Source: BJ22 sp021298375 (GTDB taxonomy: Bacteria > Planctomycetota > Planctomycetia > Pirellulales > Pirellulaceae). Taken from it: DNA of 64,000 nt. The translations under genes were made by a program, and so were the position numbers. The notes under the pieces were generated by a model that saw only the letters and a program-made list of their open reading frames with translations, was not told the DNA's origin and did not search any database. Of the stretch, positions 17,449 through 25,938 are shown in pieces (within the stretch, counting starts at the first letter, position 1; each line of letters starts with the position of its first letter). The stretch spans positions 124,001-188,000 of the forward strand of contig JBKDOL010000006.1 in the NCBI GenBank assembly GCA_046343015.1, read 5' to 3'.

Positions 17449-19080
17449 ATGAAATTCCCGCTGCTGCTTCAACTGGTTGGATTGCTTTCCGCACTCATCC
17501 TGCTGTCCGCTGGATGTGTGAGCGGGCCGCCGCACCGCCTCGCCGCGGAGGCCCAACCCTCCTCGAAACTCTGGCAGCAACCTGTGGTTGTCAGCGCTCC
17601 GACTCCTCCCATCCTCCCATCGGCAGGTCCCCAGCCTCAACCTGAGTCGACATCTCCCGCCCTGTTTTTCGCCGACCATTCACGGGACCAGGAATCAGGT
17701 TTCGACACGCCCAGGCTCCTTCCTTCAGCGACTGCTGGCTCTGCTTCGGCAAGCGCCTCGGCGGCCGCCAGCCGGGTAATCCCGGATTCGCAAGCAGTGG
17801 TCCGCGCTCAAAGCCCGGTGCAGCAACCGCAGGGGGGCGGGCAGACGCTGCTCGACCCGAATGTGCGGCCGATGACTTATCAATACCCGACTACCCCGAC
17901 CCTTCCCCCGGGCCAGGTTCCGGGAGCACAACTGGGCACTCCGACCTTCCCGGGTGCGGTCCAGCAATCCTATGGACCGGCTGGCCCTCAGAGCTTCCCC
18001 CAGAACTACGCGGATCTCGATGTTTACGTCACGGAGACAATGACCGGTCGCATCAACCTCGGCGGTGCCTACAATTCTGATAACGGCTTGGTTGGGCAAT
18101 TCATTATCGATGAGCGGAACTTCGATCTGTTCCGCTTCCCCCGTTCCTTCCGGGAAATCACGGACGGCACGGCTTGGCGCGGCGCGGGACAGGGCTTCCG
18201 GCTCGAACTTGTTCCGGGAAATCAAGTCCAGCGTTACCTCGTCAGTTTTACCGAGCCCTATCTGTTTGACTCGTCCGTCAGTCTTTCGGTCAGCGGATTC
18301 CTCTTCAGTCGCAACTACTTCGACTGGAATGAACAACGCTTGGGCGGACGCGTTTCGCTCGGTTATCGCCTGACTCCAGATGTGAGTGTCAGTGCGGGCT
18401 TGCGGATGGAAAACGTTGAGCTCAGCGATCCGCGGGTCAACACCTCACCGGAGCTGAACGAATCGTTGGGGAATACTGACCTGTACATGGCTCAATTCAG
18501 CCTCACCAGCGACACCCGGGACCATCCATTCCTGCCGACAGACGGTCAATTCCTCTCGCTGACCTACAGTCAGGGCTTTGGTGAAGTCGACTTTCCGCGC
18601 GGCGACATCGAGGTCCGCCGCTACCGTCTGATGTACCAGCGGCCTGACGGCTCAGGTCGCCACACGGTGAGCTATGGAACGCGACTCGGCTTTTCCGGAT
18701 CCGGCACGCCGATTTTCGAGAACTACTTCGCCGGTGGGTTCTCCACCATGCGTGGTTTCGAGTTCCGCGGCGCCAGCCCCCTGGAAGGAGGTGTCCGAGT
18801 CGGTGGTGAGTTCCAGTGGCTCAATACCCTCGAGTACATGTTCCCGATCACTGCAGACGACATGATCAAGGCAGTCGCCTTCTGCGACTTCGGTACCGTT
18901 GAGCGTGAAATCGATATCAACTGGAATAACTTCCGCGTGGCTCCGGGGTTCGGTTTCCGCGTGCACATGCCAGCTGCCGGCATGGGGGCTCCCCTTGCGT
19001 TTGACTTCGCCTTTCCCGTCTCCTCGGCAGACGGCGATGAGAAGCAAGTCTTCAGCTTTTACATGGGCATGATCCGCTAA
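17449..19080 (+). CDS. Outer-membrane beta-barrel protein, BamA/Omp85 barrel domain, putative lipoprotein
   Basis: A 543-residue protein with its own lipoprotein signal (LLSALILLSAGC, Cys about residue 23), then about 170 residues of Pro/Ser/Gln-rich linker and a beta-barrel of the Omp85 (bacterial surface antigen) family. Barrel signs include INLGGAYNSDNGLVGQF, YLVSFTEPYLFDSSVSL, DTRDHPFLPTDGQ and the MRGFEFRG motif that corresponds to the conserved VRGY/F lid-lock of loop 6. The last residues, FSFYMGMIR, end in a barrel strand. No POTRA is present; those are in the preceding gene. A sequencing frameshift is unlikely because this gene has its own start and signal peptide. Confidence 0.88.
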   Translation: MKFPLLLQLVGLLSALILLSAGCVSGPPHRLAAEAQPSSKLWQQPVVVSAPTPPILPSAGPQPQPESTSPALFFADHSRDQESGFDTPRLLPSATAGSASASASAAASRVIPDSQAVVRAQSPVQQPQGGGQTLLDPNVRPMTYQYPTTPTLPPGQVPGAQLGTPTFPGAVQQSYGPAGPQSFPQNYADLDVYVTETMTGRINLGGAYNSDNGLVGQFIIDERNFDLFRFPRSFREITDGTAWRGAGQGFRLELVPGNQVQRYLVSFTEPYLFDSSVSLSVSGFLFSRNYFDWNEQRLGGRVSLGYRLTPDVSVSAGLRMENVELSDPRVNTSPELNESLGNTDLYMAQFSLTSDTRDHPFLPTDGQFLSLTYSQGFGEVDFPRGDIEVRRYRLMYQRPDGSGRHTVSYGTRLGFSGSGTPIFENYFAGGFSTMRGFEFRGASPLEGGVRVGGEFQWLNTLEYMFPITADDMIKAVAFCDFGTVEREIDINWNNFRVAPGFGFRVHMPAAGMGAPLAFDFAFPVSSADGDEKQVFSFYMGMIR

Positions 19081-19177
19081 CCAGCGGCGCTCCCAGCATG
19101 GAATTGGTGGGAACACGACCGGCTCGGCAGACCGCGCGTTCGCGTACTTCGATTTCTTCCGATCAGGAGGTTCGATT

Positions 19178-19954
19178 TTGGCAGCCGACCTTTCGCCATT
19201 GATTCGGGCAGCAGCTGACCTCATCCGCGAGGCCCGGAATATTCTGGCGATCACCGGCGCAGGCATCTCGGCCGATTCAGGCTTGCCAACCTATCGGGGT
19301 GTCAGCGGTCTGTACAACGGCAGACTCACCGAGGATGGAATTGCAATCGAACAGGCACTCTCAGCCGAGGTTTTTCGAACCCGACCGGAGATTACCTGGA
19401 AGTACATGCGCCAGATCGAATCGGGAGCGAGAGGGAAAACGTTCAATCGCGGCCACGAGGTTCTCGCTTGGCTCGAGCAAACCAAACCTCGAGTTTGGGT
19501 CCTGACTCAGAACATCGACGGTTTGCATCTGGCAGCCGGTTCCCGCAACGTAATTGAGATCCACGGCACAATGCGACGGGTACGCTGTGTTCAATGCCAA
19601 CGAGTGGAGCCGGTTGAGGATTACTCACAGCTCAATTTCCCGCCCCACTGCGGCGAGTGCGGAGGATTGCAACGTCCGGATGTCGTCTTGTTTGACGAGT
19701 TTCTTCCGAGCGACGCCCTCGGGACACTGGACCGTGAATTGCGTCGCGGTTTCGACCTCTACCTCAGCATCGGCACCTCGAGCACTTTCCCCTATATCCT
19801 GCAACCCATCTTGCAGGCGCGCACGCTCGGCTTGCCAACGATTGAAATCAATCCGGCAGCCGAGACCGACATCTCCCGACTGGTGAGCATTCACTTGCCA
19901 TTGGGGGCAGCAGAAGCGCTGAGCAGGATAGCCGACCAATTGGCCGCGAATTAA
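19178..19954 (+). CDS. Sir2-family NAD-dependent protein deacylase
   Basis: A 258-residue sirtuin that removes acyl groups from protein lysines using NAD. It starts at a TTG with a strong AGGAGG 7 bases upstream. Signatures in order: ILAITGAGISADSGLPTYRG (NAD loop), TQNIDGLH, the catalytic histidine in EIHGTMRRV, two zinc pairs CVQC and CGEC, and RPDVVLFDEFLP. All four zinc cysteines are kept. It is convergent with the alcohol dehydrogenase gene. Targets cannot be predicted. Confidence 0.92.
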   Translation: MAADLSPLIRAAADLIREARNILAITGAGISADSGLPTYRGVSGLYNGRLTEDGIAIEQALSAEVFRTRPEITWKYMRQIESGARGKTFNRGHEVLAWLEQTKPRVWVLTQNIDGLHLAAGSRNVIEIHGTMRRVRCVQCQRVEPVEDYSQLNFPPHCGECGGLQRPDVVLFDEFLPSDALGTLDRELRRGFDLYLSIGTSSTFPYILQPILQARTLGLPTIEINPAAETDISRLVSIHLPLGAAEALSRIADQLAAN

Positions 19955-20059
19955 CCTACATCTGGTTACGGTTGGCAATTCCGGTCAACTGCGATCGCAA
20001 TTTCGCGCGTTAGACTTCGCCCCCCTTCGACTTGCCTCTGTCGACTGTGCCGCGGAAAG

Positions 20060-21103
20060 CTAGAGAACAAAGGCTGCTTTCAGGCATCCTTGCTCGCGGC
20101 GTGAAAACACCTCGTATCCCCGCATGCAATCCTCGAGCGAAAACTCGTGCGTGATAAAGCGGTCGAGGTCCAGTCCACTGGCGACAACCTCTTTTGCCAA
20201 GCGCTCCATGTAAGCTCGCGCCGGACAGCGCCCGGTCCGATAGGTAAGATTTCTGTCGTAGGCTTCGACTGGCGAAAATGAAAAATTCGGCGTGCAATGA
20301 CAGCCGATGACGGAAAGCGTGCCACCTGGGCGGACCAAGTCGTAAGCCAACCTTTGGGCCGAGGGCAATCCGACCAACTCCATAACGGCATCCGCCCCGC
20401 GACCGTCCGTCCAACTGCGGAGCAAGTCGCGCGCGGAGACCTCGGAAGCCGGAGCTGCTGCTCCCAAGGATTCGGCCTGACTGCGCCGCGCGGCGACCGG
20501 GTCGATCGCCACAATCCGATCGGCTCCCAGTTGCCGAGCCGCCAGAATCGCCAGCAAGCCCACAGTGCCGCAACCAATGACAGCGTACACGCCCCCCGGA
20601 GCAACTCCTGCCATTTCCGCGCAATAGTAGCCGGTGCTGTAGTTGTCTCCCAGCAACAACGCAGCCCGGTCCGAGAGCCCCGCGGGAACTTTGACCAGCG
20701 TTCCGTCGGCCAGAGGAACTCGAACTTGTTCGGCTTGGCCACCGTGCAACCCGCGCCCAGCCTGTCGCCAGCCAAACAGCTGGTTCTCAACGCAGCGACT
20801 GGGGAGGGCGGTGCGGCAAAAAAAACACTCGCCGCAACTGGTCGAAAACGGGGCGAAGACTCGGTCCCCCACCGCGAATTTGCGGACTTCCGGACCGACG
20901 GCCAAAACAGTGCCGACAAACTCATGCCCCATCACCGTGCCCGGGTCGAGTCCTTGTTCCCGCCCGAAAAACGGATGCAGATCGGACCCACAAAGTCCTG
21001 CCAATTCAACGGCCACAATCGCATCGCGAGGATTCTCCAACACGGGCTCCGGGAGGTCCCCGCAGGCAACTCGCTCGACGGCCTGAAACATCACACCGCG
21101 CAT
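20060..21103 (-). CDS. Zinc-dependent alcohol dehydrogenase family protein (MDR)
   Basis: A 347-residue medium-chain dehydrogenase from the ATG ending at 21103, preceded on the minus strand by AAAGGAAG. Catalytic zinc ligands are in LCGSDLHPF and GHEFVG; the structural zinc lobe is CGECFFCRTALPSRC with four cysteines. The Rossmann motif is IGCGTVGLLA, followed by an acidic D in IVAIDPV, suggesting NAD preference. Substrate is unknown. It lies 66 bp downstream of queC on the same strand, so cotranscription is possible, but a link to queuosine is not implied. Confidence 0.88.
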   Translation of the reverse strand: MRGVMFQAVERVACGDLPEPVLENPRDAIVAVELAGLCGSDLHPFFGREQGLDPGTVMGHEFVGTVLAVGPEVRKFAVGDRVFAPFSTSCGECFFCRTALPSRCVENQLFGWRQAGRGLHGGQAEQVRVPLADGTLVKVPAGLSDRAALLLGDNYSTGYYCAEMAGVAPGGVYAVIGCGTVGLLAILAARQLGADRIVAIDPVAARRSQAESLGAAAPASEVSARDLLRSWTDGRGADAVMELVGLPSAQRLAYDLVRPGGTLSVIGCHCTPNFSFSPVEAYDRNLTYRTGRCPARAYMERLAKEVVASGLDLDRFITHEFSLEDCMRGYEVFSRREQGCLKAAFVL

Positions 21104-21169
21104 CGGCTTCCTTTCACATTGTCTCGCGGACCAGAACGGGACCACCCCACCAGTCCACGCTCGACTATC

Positions 21170-22003
21170 TCAGCCAACCACCCCCGACCGTCCGAAATCC
21201 TCCTGTTCGAGCATCAGGCGACGAGCCTCGGCAACCAGTTCTTTCCAAGGCCGTTGATATTCGAGCGGGTCTTCGAGCCCCAACTGGTCAAAAGCCAGGA
21301 TTCGCTCCACATCCGATCCTGTCAGTCCGTGAGAACGGCCTGCCTCATCCGGAAGGTAACTGGTACAAGTCTGTCGGTAAATCAGTTGGCAGTCGAGCTG
21401 CAAACGCGCTGCGCTGCGCAACCCATCGGCCAGAATCTGGGCCTTGTCCCAATTCAAATAGGGAAGGTAGGCAGTCACCTGCTCGCTCTCCCAGTTCCCC
21501 AGAGCAAAGGCTTGCAGCAAGGCATCGTAGAAAGCGGGACGGCAATCGGGATAGATGGCATGGTCGCCGCTGTGAACGGCCAGCCCAATCGCGACTCGCT
21601 CTCCCGTTCGGTTCGCGAGGGACAAAGCCCAGGCGTAGGCGATGGAAGCAAAGATCGCATTGCGGTTGGGCACGACGGTCTCCCGCATATTCTCGGCTGC
21701 GTAATGCCCCAGCGGCATTTCCCGGCCACTGTCGGTCAACGCCGAGTGCAACAGCGGCTGAAGCGTGCGGAGGTCGATGAGTTGCCAATCGACCGGATGT
21801 CCCTGCCCGCGCAAGTAATCGAGATTCGACTCAAGCCGCTGCAGTTCGACCGCGTGACGCTGGCCGTAATGAAAACTCAAGCCGTGAATCTGGACATTCG
21901 CGTCGAGCAGGTGCAGCAGCAGCGATGTCGAATCCATGCCACCACTGAGGCAGAGCACCGCGCGACGAGCGGACAGCGATTGGGACAAATCCAAAGAAGC
22001 CAT
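21170..22003 (-). CDS. queC: 7-cyano-7-deazaguanine synthase (QueC) lacking the zinc-binding cysteines
   Basis: A 277-residue protein from the ATG ending at 22003. QueC converts 7-carboxy-7-deazaguanine to preQ0 with ATP and ammonia in queuosine synthesis. The ATP PP-loop is intact (LCLSGGMDSTSLLLHL), as are FHYGQRHAVEL, VPNRNAIFASIAYAWA and the closing VERILAFDQLGLEDPLEY. The family zinc site (a TWSCY-type cysteine, then CxxCxxC) is missing: the aligned positions read S215 in RQTCTSY and H225, T228 and D231 in HGLTGSD. The surrounding residues align without gaps, so this is substitution rather than truncation. tgt lies 2.8 kb away. Whether the enzyme is active, or uses another metal, is open. 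Confidence 0.88.
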   Translation of the reverse strand: MASLDLSQSLSARRAVLCLSGGMDSTSLLLHLLDANVQIHGLSFHYGQRHAVELQRLESNLDYLRGQGHPVDWQLIDLRTLQPLLHSALTDSGREMPLGHYAAENMRETVVPNRNAIFASIAYAWALSLANRTGERVAIGLAVHSGDHAIYPDCRPAFYDALLQAFALGNWESEQVTAYLPYLNWDKAQILADGLRSAARLQLDCQLIYRQTCTSYLPDEAGRSHGLTGSDVERILAFDQLGLEDPLEYQRPWKELVAEARRLMLEQEDFGRSGVVG

Positions 22004-22479
22004 CGGTTCAAGATACTTTCTGTTTCTGAGCGAAAATTTCTTCGGGGAATCAGACCCAGCCGTCGAAGCCAGCGTTGATTCATGCACCGCCAGCCCTCGC
22101 TTGGACCTTGCGGCCGGCATCCACTGGGGCACATCCGGTTGGACACATCAGGTTGCGCACATCCGGTTGGGCGGACAAGCCATTTCGCAGGCGAGGGCCA
22201 GGCAGGAATCGTTGGAGGAAAGAGCAGCAACGCCGGCCTGAATTGCGGCTGTTTTTGGGATAAAAGCCGGGGGGACCAGGGAAGTGCTCGACTGTCACTG
22301 GCCTGGAAGTCCGGTCCAGAACATCGTAACTCAATCGACCGCTCCGGTGAGTTGGAGGCGTCTGCTTCTTTCGGCGGCAGGGACGGGTTCCGGGGCGGCA
22401 GGGGAATTGGAGGGATACCAGCGAAAAACGGCAAGGTATTGGCGGCGTTTAACCGAAATGATAAATTCTAGGGCGTCCC
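22004..22479. other. Spacer between queC and tRNA-Thr
   Basis: No gene is supported. It contains a 14-bp repeat in three copies at 22127-22168 and presumably the queC promoter on the minus strand and the tRNA promoter on the plus strand. Confidence 0.4.
22127..22168. repeat. 14-bp tandem repeat, 3 copies
   Basis: Three adjacent units ending in cacatccggtt (22127-22140, 22141-22154, 22155-22168), with small changes, in the spacer upstream of queC. Confidence 0.8.
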
Positions 22480-22553
22480 GCCAGCGTAGCTTCAATTGGC
22501 AGAGCACCGCATTCGTAATGCGGGGGTTATGGGTTCGACTCCCATCGCTGGCT
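22480..22553 (+). tRNA. tRNA-Thr (anticodon CGT)
   Basis: A 74-base cloverleaf: acceptor stem GCCAGCG (22480-22486) pairs with CGCTGGC (22546-22552), D-arm GCTT/GAGC, anticodon arm CCGCA-TTCGTAA-TGCGG giving anticodon CGT for the Thr codon ACG, and T-arm TGGGTTCGACTCCCA. The 3' CCA is not encoded. Confidence 0.95.
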
Positions 22554-23013
22554 TTTCTGCTGCGCGGCTGCTTTTTGACGATCCAATCGGGATTTCTTGC
22601 CAAGGTTGCCGGTTTTTTCACCTCAACTTCCCGGTACCTTTTGGCCGTTTACGCGGCCTCGCCCGCTCTTGCGAACCGGATAAAGCGCTGGCCCGGAACC
22701 CGCTGTTTTCAAGTTCCCAATTGAAGACAGTCCCAAAATCTGGCAAAATGCGAGGATCGCTACGGCAGGCTCGGCAACTTTTTATCCCGGTGGCGTGTAA
22801 CTGGCAGGCCCATTGGTTGGCCGGCTGGTACCACCCCCAAAGCGCACCACCCCTACTCAAGCGGTCCCTTTTCAGGCGGCCTCGCAGGCGTTGGGCTCGT
22901 CCCCGGCGAAGCAACCGGGAGCGAACGCTGAAAAACGACCCGTTGGCTGGTGCGTGAATCCCTCTCAGGATGCGCGATCGGTTTGACGAACGCCGCCTTT
23001 GGTGGGGAATGAG

Positions 23014-23060
23014 TTTCGCTGTGTTGGACTTTCGCTGTGTTGGACTTTCGCTGTGAATGG
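23014..23060. repeat. 16-bp tandem repeat, about 3 copies
   Basis: Two identical units tttcgctgtgttggac at 23014-23029 and 23030-23045 and a partial third copy from 23046. Confidence 0.85.
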
Positions 23061-23083
23061 CGAGAAGCACAGCGGGATTCGCG

Positions 23084-23174
23084 TTGCAGCGGTGACCATT
23101 GCAGCGGTGACCATTGCGGCGGTGACCATTGCGGCGGTGACCAAGGCAAGCGGTGACCAAGGCAAGCGGTGACA
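23084..23174. repeat. 15/16-bp tandem repeat, 6 copies
   Basis: Four 15-base units of the form ttgcagcggtgacca (23084-23143; copies 3 and 4 have G for A) then two units of aggcaagcggtgacca type to about 23174. All share the core GCGGTGACCA or GCGGTGACA. The array ends about 110 bp before the ATG of the TPR/alpha-CTD gene. Confidence 0.85.
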
Positions 23175-23282
23175 GTTGAGTTTTCGGTTGGGAACTCGAC
23201 TGCGGGAATGAAACACCAGCCGCTGAGAAAGTCAGTTTGCCGGTAGCGGCGGACTTGAGAATTAGGCACGAGGAAAGCAGAA

Positions 23283-24614
23283 ATGATTCCAGTTGTAGAC
23301 ACGGAACTGAAGGACATTGTGTTGTCGAACAATTCTTTTGGTCCCAACGAGATCAAAGTCTTGTCGCGGCGAATCAGCGATGATTACTCACAATTCCCCG
23401 TGCTTCGCGATCTGACGAATGAACTCGAGTCGCAGCCATCCCGGTCGCCAGCCTCTTCGGTTCGCCTGGGCGTATGCCAGTACCTGCTCGGTCGTTATCG
23501 CTCCGCGATTCAGACGCTGGAGTCTGCTGACGGCGGGGCACTGGCCTATTTGTATCAAGGGCGGTCACACGCTGCTCTGGAAAATCACGAGCGGGCGATT
23601 GAATGCTACGAGAACGCCAAGAAGGGAGGCTACGATCCCGCTTTCTGTGCCGTCCTGACTGCCGAAGCCAAACGTTTGGGGGGAGACGCCCCAGCCGCGA
23701 TGTCGATCCTCGACAATCTTTTCGGACCGATTGAGCAAACCGCTGAGTACCTGTACCAGCGCGCCGCCACGATTGCAGTCCTGGGCACGAACCCGGACGA
23801 AGTTGTCAGGTTGTATTCCCGCGCGGTTGATGCGGATGAAAAGCACTCCGGCGCTCTCTTTGGATTGGCCTTGGAAAATGACCGCCGCGGCAACGATGAA
23901 AAGGCGATCGAGCTTTACCAACGGGCCTCCTCGGTTTTTCCGACCAACCTCGGCGCTCTGCTGAATCTCGGCGTGATGTACGAAGATTACAATCAATTCC
24001 AGCGAGCCGTACGCTGCTACGATCGCATTCTGGAGTCTTATCCGGGCCATGAGCGGGCCCGGCTCTACCGCCGCGATGCCCTGGAGTCGGTAAACGGCGG
24101 CGACCGCTGGGACGACGATCGCGACCGCCTGCAACGCAAGATGCAGACTGTCATGACCATTCCGATTGCCCAGTTCGAATTGAGCGTCCGCAGCCGCAAT
24201 TGCCTGCAAAAGATGGGCATCATGACCCTCGGCGACCTGACCAAGGTGACCGAGTTGGAATTGCTTAACAGCAAGAACTTCGGCGAGACCTCGCTGCACG
24301 AAATCCGCGAAATGATGAAGAACAAGGGGCTGGTGATCGGCCAGTTCTCCAATCAGAAGGATGTCGAACCGGAGACGTTCGACACGGCGGCGCTTTCGCC
24401 CGAAGAATCGGTTGTTCTGGAGCGTCCGATTTCCGACCTCAACCTCTCGGTTCGAGCCCGGAAGTGCATGACCCGCTTGGGCCTGACCACGATCGGGGAA
24501 TTGCTGCGGAAGTCTGGCGACGATTTGCTTGAATGCAAAAACTTTGGCGTGACCAGCCTCAATGAAGTCCGCGAGAAGCTGACTCAACTGGGAATGAAAC
24601 TGCGTGGCGAATAA
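23283..24614 (+). CDS. TPR protein with two C-terminal RNA polymerase alpha-CTD domains
   Basis: A 443-residue soluble protein; the ATG has GAGGAA 8 bases upstream. Residues about 55-280 are TPR repeats (AYLYQGRSHAALENHERAIECYENA; LLNLGVMYEDYNQFQRAVRCYDRIL). Residues about 294-355 and 380-443 each match the C-terminal domain of RNA polymerase alpha: FELSVRSRNCLQKMGI-TLGDL-ELLNSKNFGETSLHEI and LNLSVRARKCMTRLGL-TIGELL-LLECKNFGVTSLNEV. By alignment to E. coli alpha, R265, C269, G296, S299 and E302 are kept in both copies and N268 only in the first. It is not the polymerase subunit itself, as the assembly domains are absent. It might contact promoter DNA or sigma/activators and tether partners through TPRs. 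Role not established. Confidence 0.9.
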   Translation: MIPVVDTELKDIVLSNNSFGPNEIKVLSRRISDDYSQFPVLRDLTNELESQPSRSPASSVRLGVCQYLLGRYRSAIQTLESADGGALAYLYQGRSHAALENHERAIECYENAKKGGYDPAFCAVLTAEAKRLGGDAPAAMSILDNLFGPIEQTAEYLYQRAATIAVLGTNPDEVVRLYSRAVDADEKHSGALFGLALENDRRGNDEKAIELYQRASSVFPTNLGALLNLGVMYEDYNQFQRAVRCYDRILESYPGHERARLYRRDALESVNGGDRWDDDRDRLQRKMQTVMTIPIAQFELSVRSRNCLQKMGIMTLGDLTKVTELELLNSKNFGETSLHEIREMMKNKGLVIGQFSNQKDVEPETFDTAALSPEESVVLERPISDLNLSVRARKCMTRLGLTTIGELLRKSGDDLLECKNFGVTSLNEVREKLTQLGMKLRGE

Positions 24615-24673
24615 TCGCCTTGGATGATTCCGCTCGATGCCGGACGGCAGCGACTAACCGACTGAACTTTCTG

Positions 24674-24704
24674 GCCCGGTCCACTTAGGTCCGGGCTCTT
24701 TTTT
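24674..24704 (+). terminator. Rho-independent terminator
   Basis: Stem GCCCGG (24674-24679) with CCGGGC (24691-24696), followed by TCTTTTTT. It ends the TPR/alpha-CTD gene 60 bp after its stop and separates it from tgt. Confidence 0.75.
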
Positions 24705-24765
24705 GGGCGGCTGCAGGTCATCCCTCGCCCGCCCAATCTGCGGCCCCGCGACAGGCGAGTGCACG

Positions 24766-25938
24766 ATGTTCCAGACCTCACCAGCGACCGCGGAGGGTTC
24801 TTCCCGTCCCGCTTTTCAGTTCGAACTATTGCATGTCGACCGCCACTGCGGAGCGCGATTGGGCCGGCTCCACACTCCCCATGGGACCATCGACCTGCCG
24901 ACCTTCATGCCTGTCGGCACCTGCGGCACAGTCAAGGGATTGACGTTCGATCAAGTGGCTGCCGCCGGCGCTCAAATCGTTTTGGGAAATACCTATCATT
25001 TGGCGCTCCGTCCCGGTCCGGAGCTGGTTGCCCAGCTGGGCGGCTTGCACCAGTTCATTGGCTGGAACAAGCCGATCTTGACCGACAGCGGCGGCTTTCA
25101 GATTTTCAGTCTCGCCCAAATGACCAAAATCACCGAGGCCCAAGCGGTGTTTCGCTCGCACATCGACGGCTCGCAACTGGAGCTTTCACCTGAGCGCGCG
25201 GTCAGGATTCAGGAGCAGCTCGGATCGGATATCGCGATGGTCCTCGACCATGTCATTGGATTGCCGGCAACTTATGCCGCCGTCGAAGAGGCGATGGAAC
25301 GGAGCACGCGTTGGGCCGCCCGCTGCCAACGGGCTCATCAGCGTTCCGATCAGATCCAATTTGCAATCGTGCAGGGTGGCTTGGACCCGGGCTTGCGGCG
25401 GCGCTCGGCCGAGCAATTGGTGAGTCTTGAGTTTCCCGGTTACGCGATTGGGGGATTGAGTGTCGGCGAGGAGCCGGCAGCAATGTACGAAACGATTGCG
25501 GCGACCTGCCCCTGCCTCCCTGTGGACCGACCGCGTTACCTGATGGGGGTTGGCACTCCCCGGGACCTCCTGGAGGGCGTGCTTCGCGGCATCGATATGT
25601 TCGATTGCGTGATGCCCACCCGAAATGGCCGCAATGCCTCTGCATTCACCGACTCGGGTCAACTGAAAATCCGCAACAGCTGTTATCGGGATGACCCACG
25701 CCCCGTCCAGGCAGACGTCGAGACTCCGCAGTCCCACCTCAGCCGAGCTTACCTCCGCCATCTCTTCATGGCTGGAGAGATGCTGGGTCCAATCCTGCTT
25801 TCCCTCCACAATGTGGCCTATTACCAGCGTTTGATGCGGCAGGCTCGGGAGGCGATTGCGGCTGATTCCTTCCTGGAGTTCTACAACCGACGTCTTGCCG
25901 GTTGGGGAGCAGGCGACTCGCGAGACGACTCGGACTGA
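24766..25938 (+). CDS. tgt: tRNA-guanine transglycosylase (Tgt) lacking the zinc-binding cysteines
   Basis: A 390-residue enzyme that swaps guanine-34 of certain tRNAs for preQ1 in queuosine formation. The ATG at 24766 is preferred over a TTG at 24703 that lies in the terminator. Catalytic motifs are intact: LPTFMPVGTCGTVKGLT, GNTYHL, TDSGGFQIFSL (general-acid Asp), GGLSVGE and the nucleophile Asp in FDCVMPTRNGRNA. The C-terminal zinc site CxCxxC-x25-H is altered to D317, E319, Q322 while H348 stays in place; SRAYLRHLF and AGEMLG around it align without gaps. Position before yajC-secDF is the order seen in many bacteria. It may be active without zinc or with another metal. Confidence 0.92.
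   Translation: MFQTSPATAEGSSRPAFQFELLHVDRHCGARLGRLHTPHGTIDLPTFMPVGTCGTVKGLTFDQVAAAGAQIVLGNTYHLALRPGPELVAQLGGLHQFIGWNKPILTDSGGFQIFSLAQMTKITEAQAVFRSHIDGSQLELSPERAVRIQEQLGSDIAMVLDHVIGLPATYAAVEEAMERSTRWAARCQRAHQRSDQIQFAIVQGGLDPGLRRRSAEQLVSLEFPGYAIGGLSVGEEPAAMYETIAATCPCLPVDRPRYLMGVGTPRDLLEGVLRGIDMFDCVMPTRNGRNASAFTDSGQLKIRNSCYRDDPRPVQADVETPQSHLSRAYLRHLFMAGEMLGPILLSLHNVAYYQRLMRQAREAIAADSFLEFYNRRLAGWGAGDSRDDSD

Larger units (their letters stand above)
22554..23282. other. Spacer with two tandem-repeat arrays
   Basis: No gene is supported in these 729 bases. The last 270 carry two short arrays, at 23014-23060 and 23084-23174, just upstream of the TPR/alpha-CTD gene. Confidence 0.5.

Noticed and set aside
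17350..17480. Frameshift breaking a single bamA gene
   Set aside because: The second gene has its own ATG, signal peptide and lipobox after a 41-bp gap, and the first ends cleanly after the fifth POTRA.
20297..22078. 593-residue open frame on the plus strand
   Set aside because: It runs opposite the alcohol dehydrogenase and queC genes, both with intact motifs, and has no recognisable domain.
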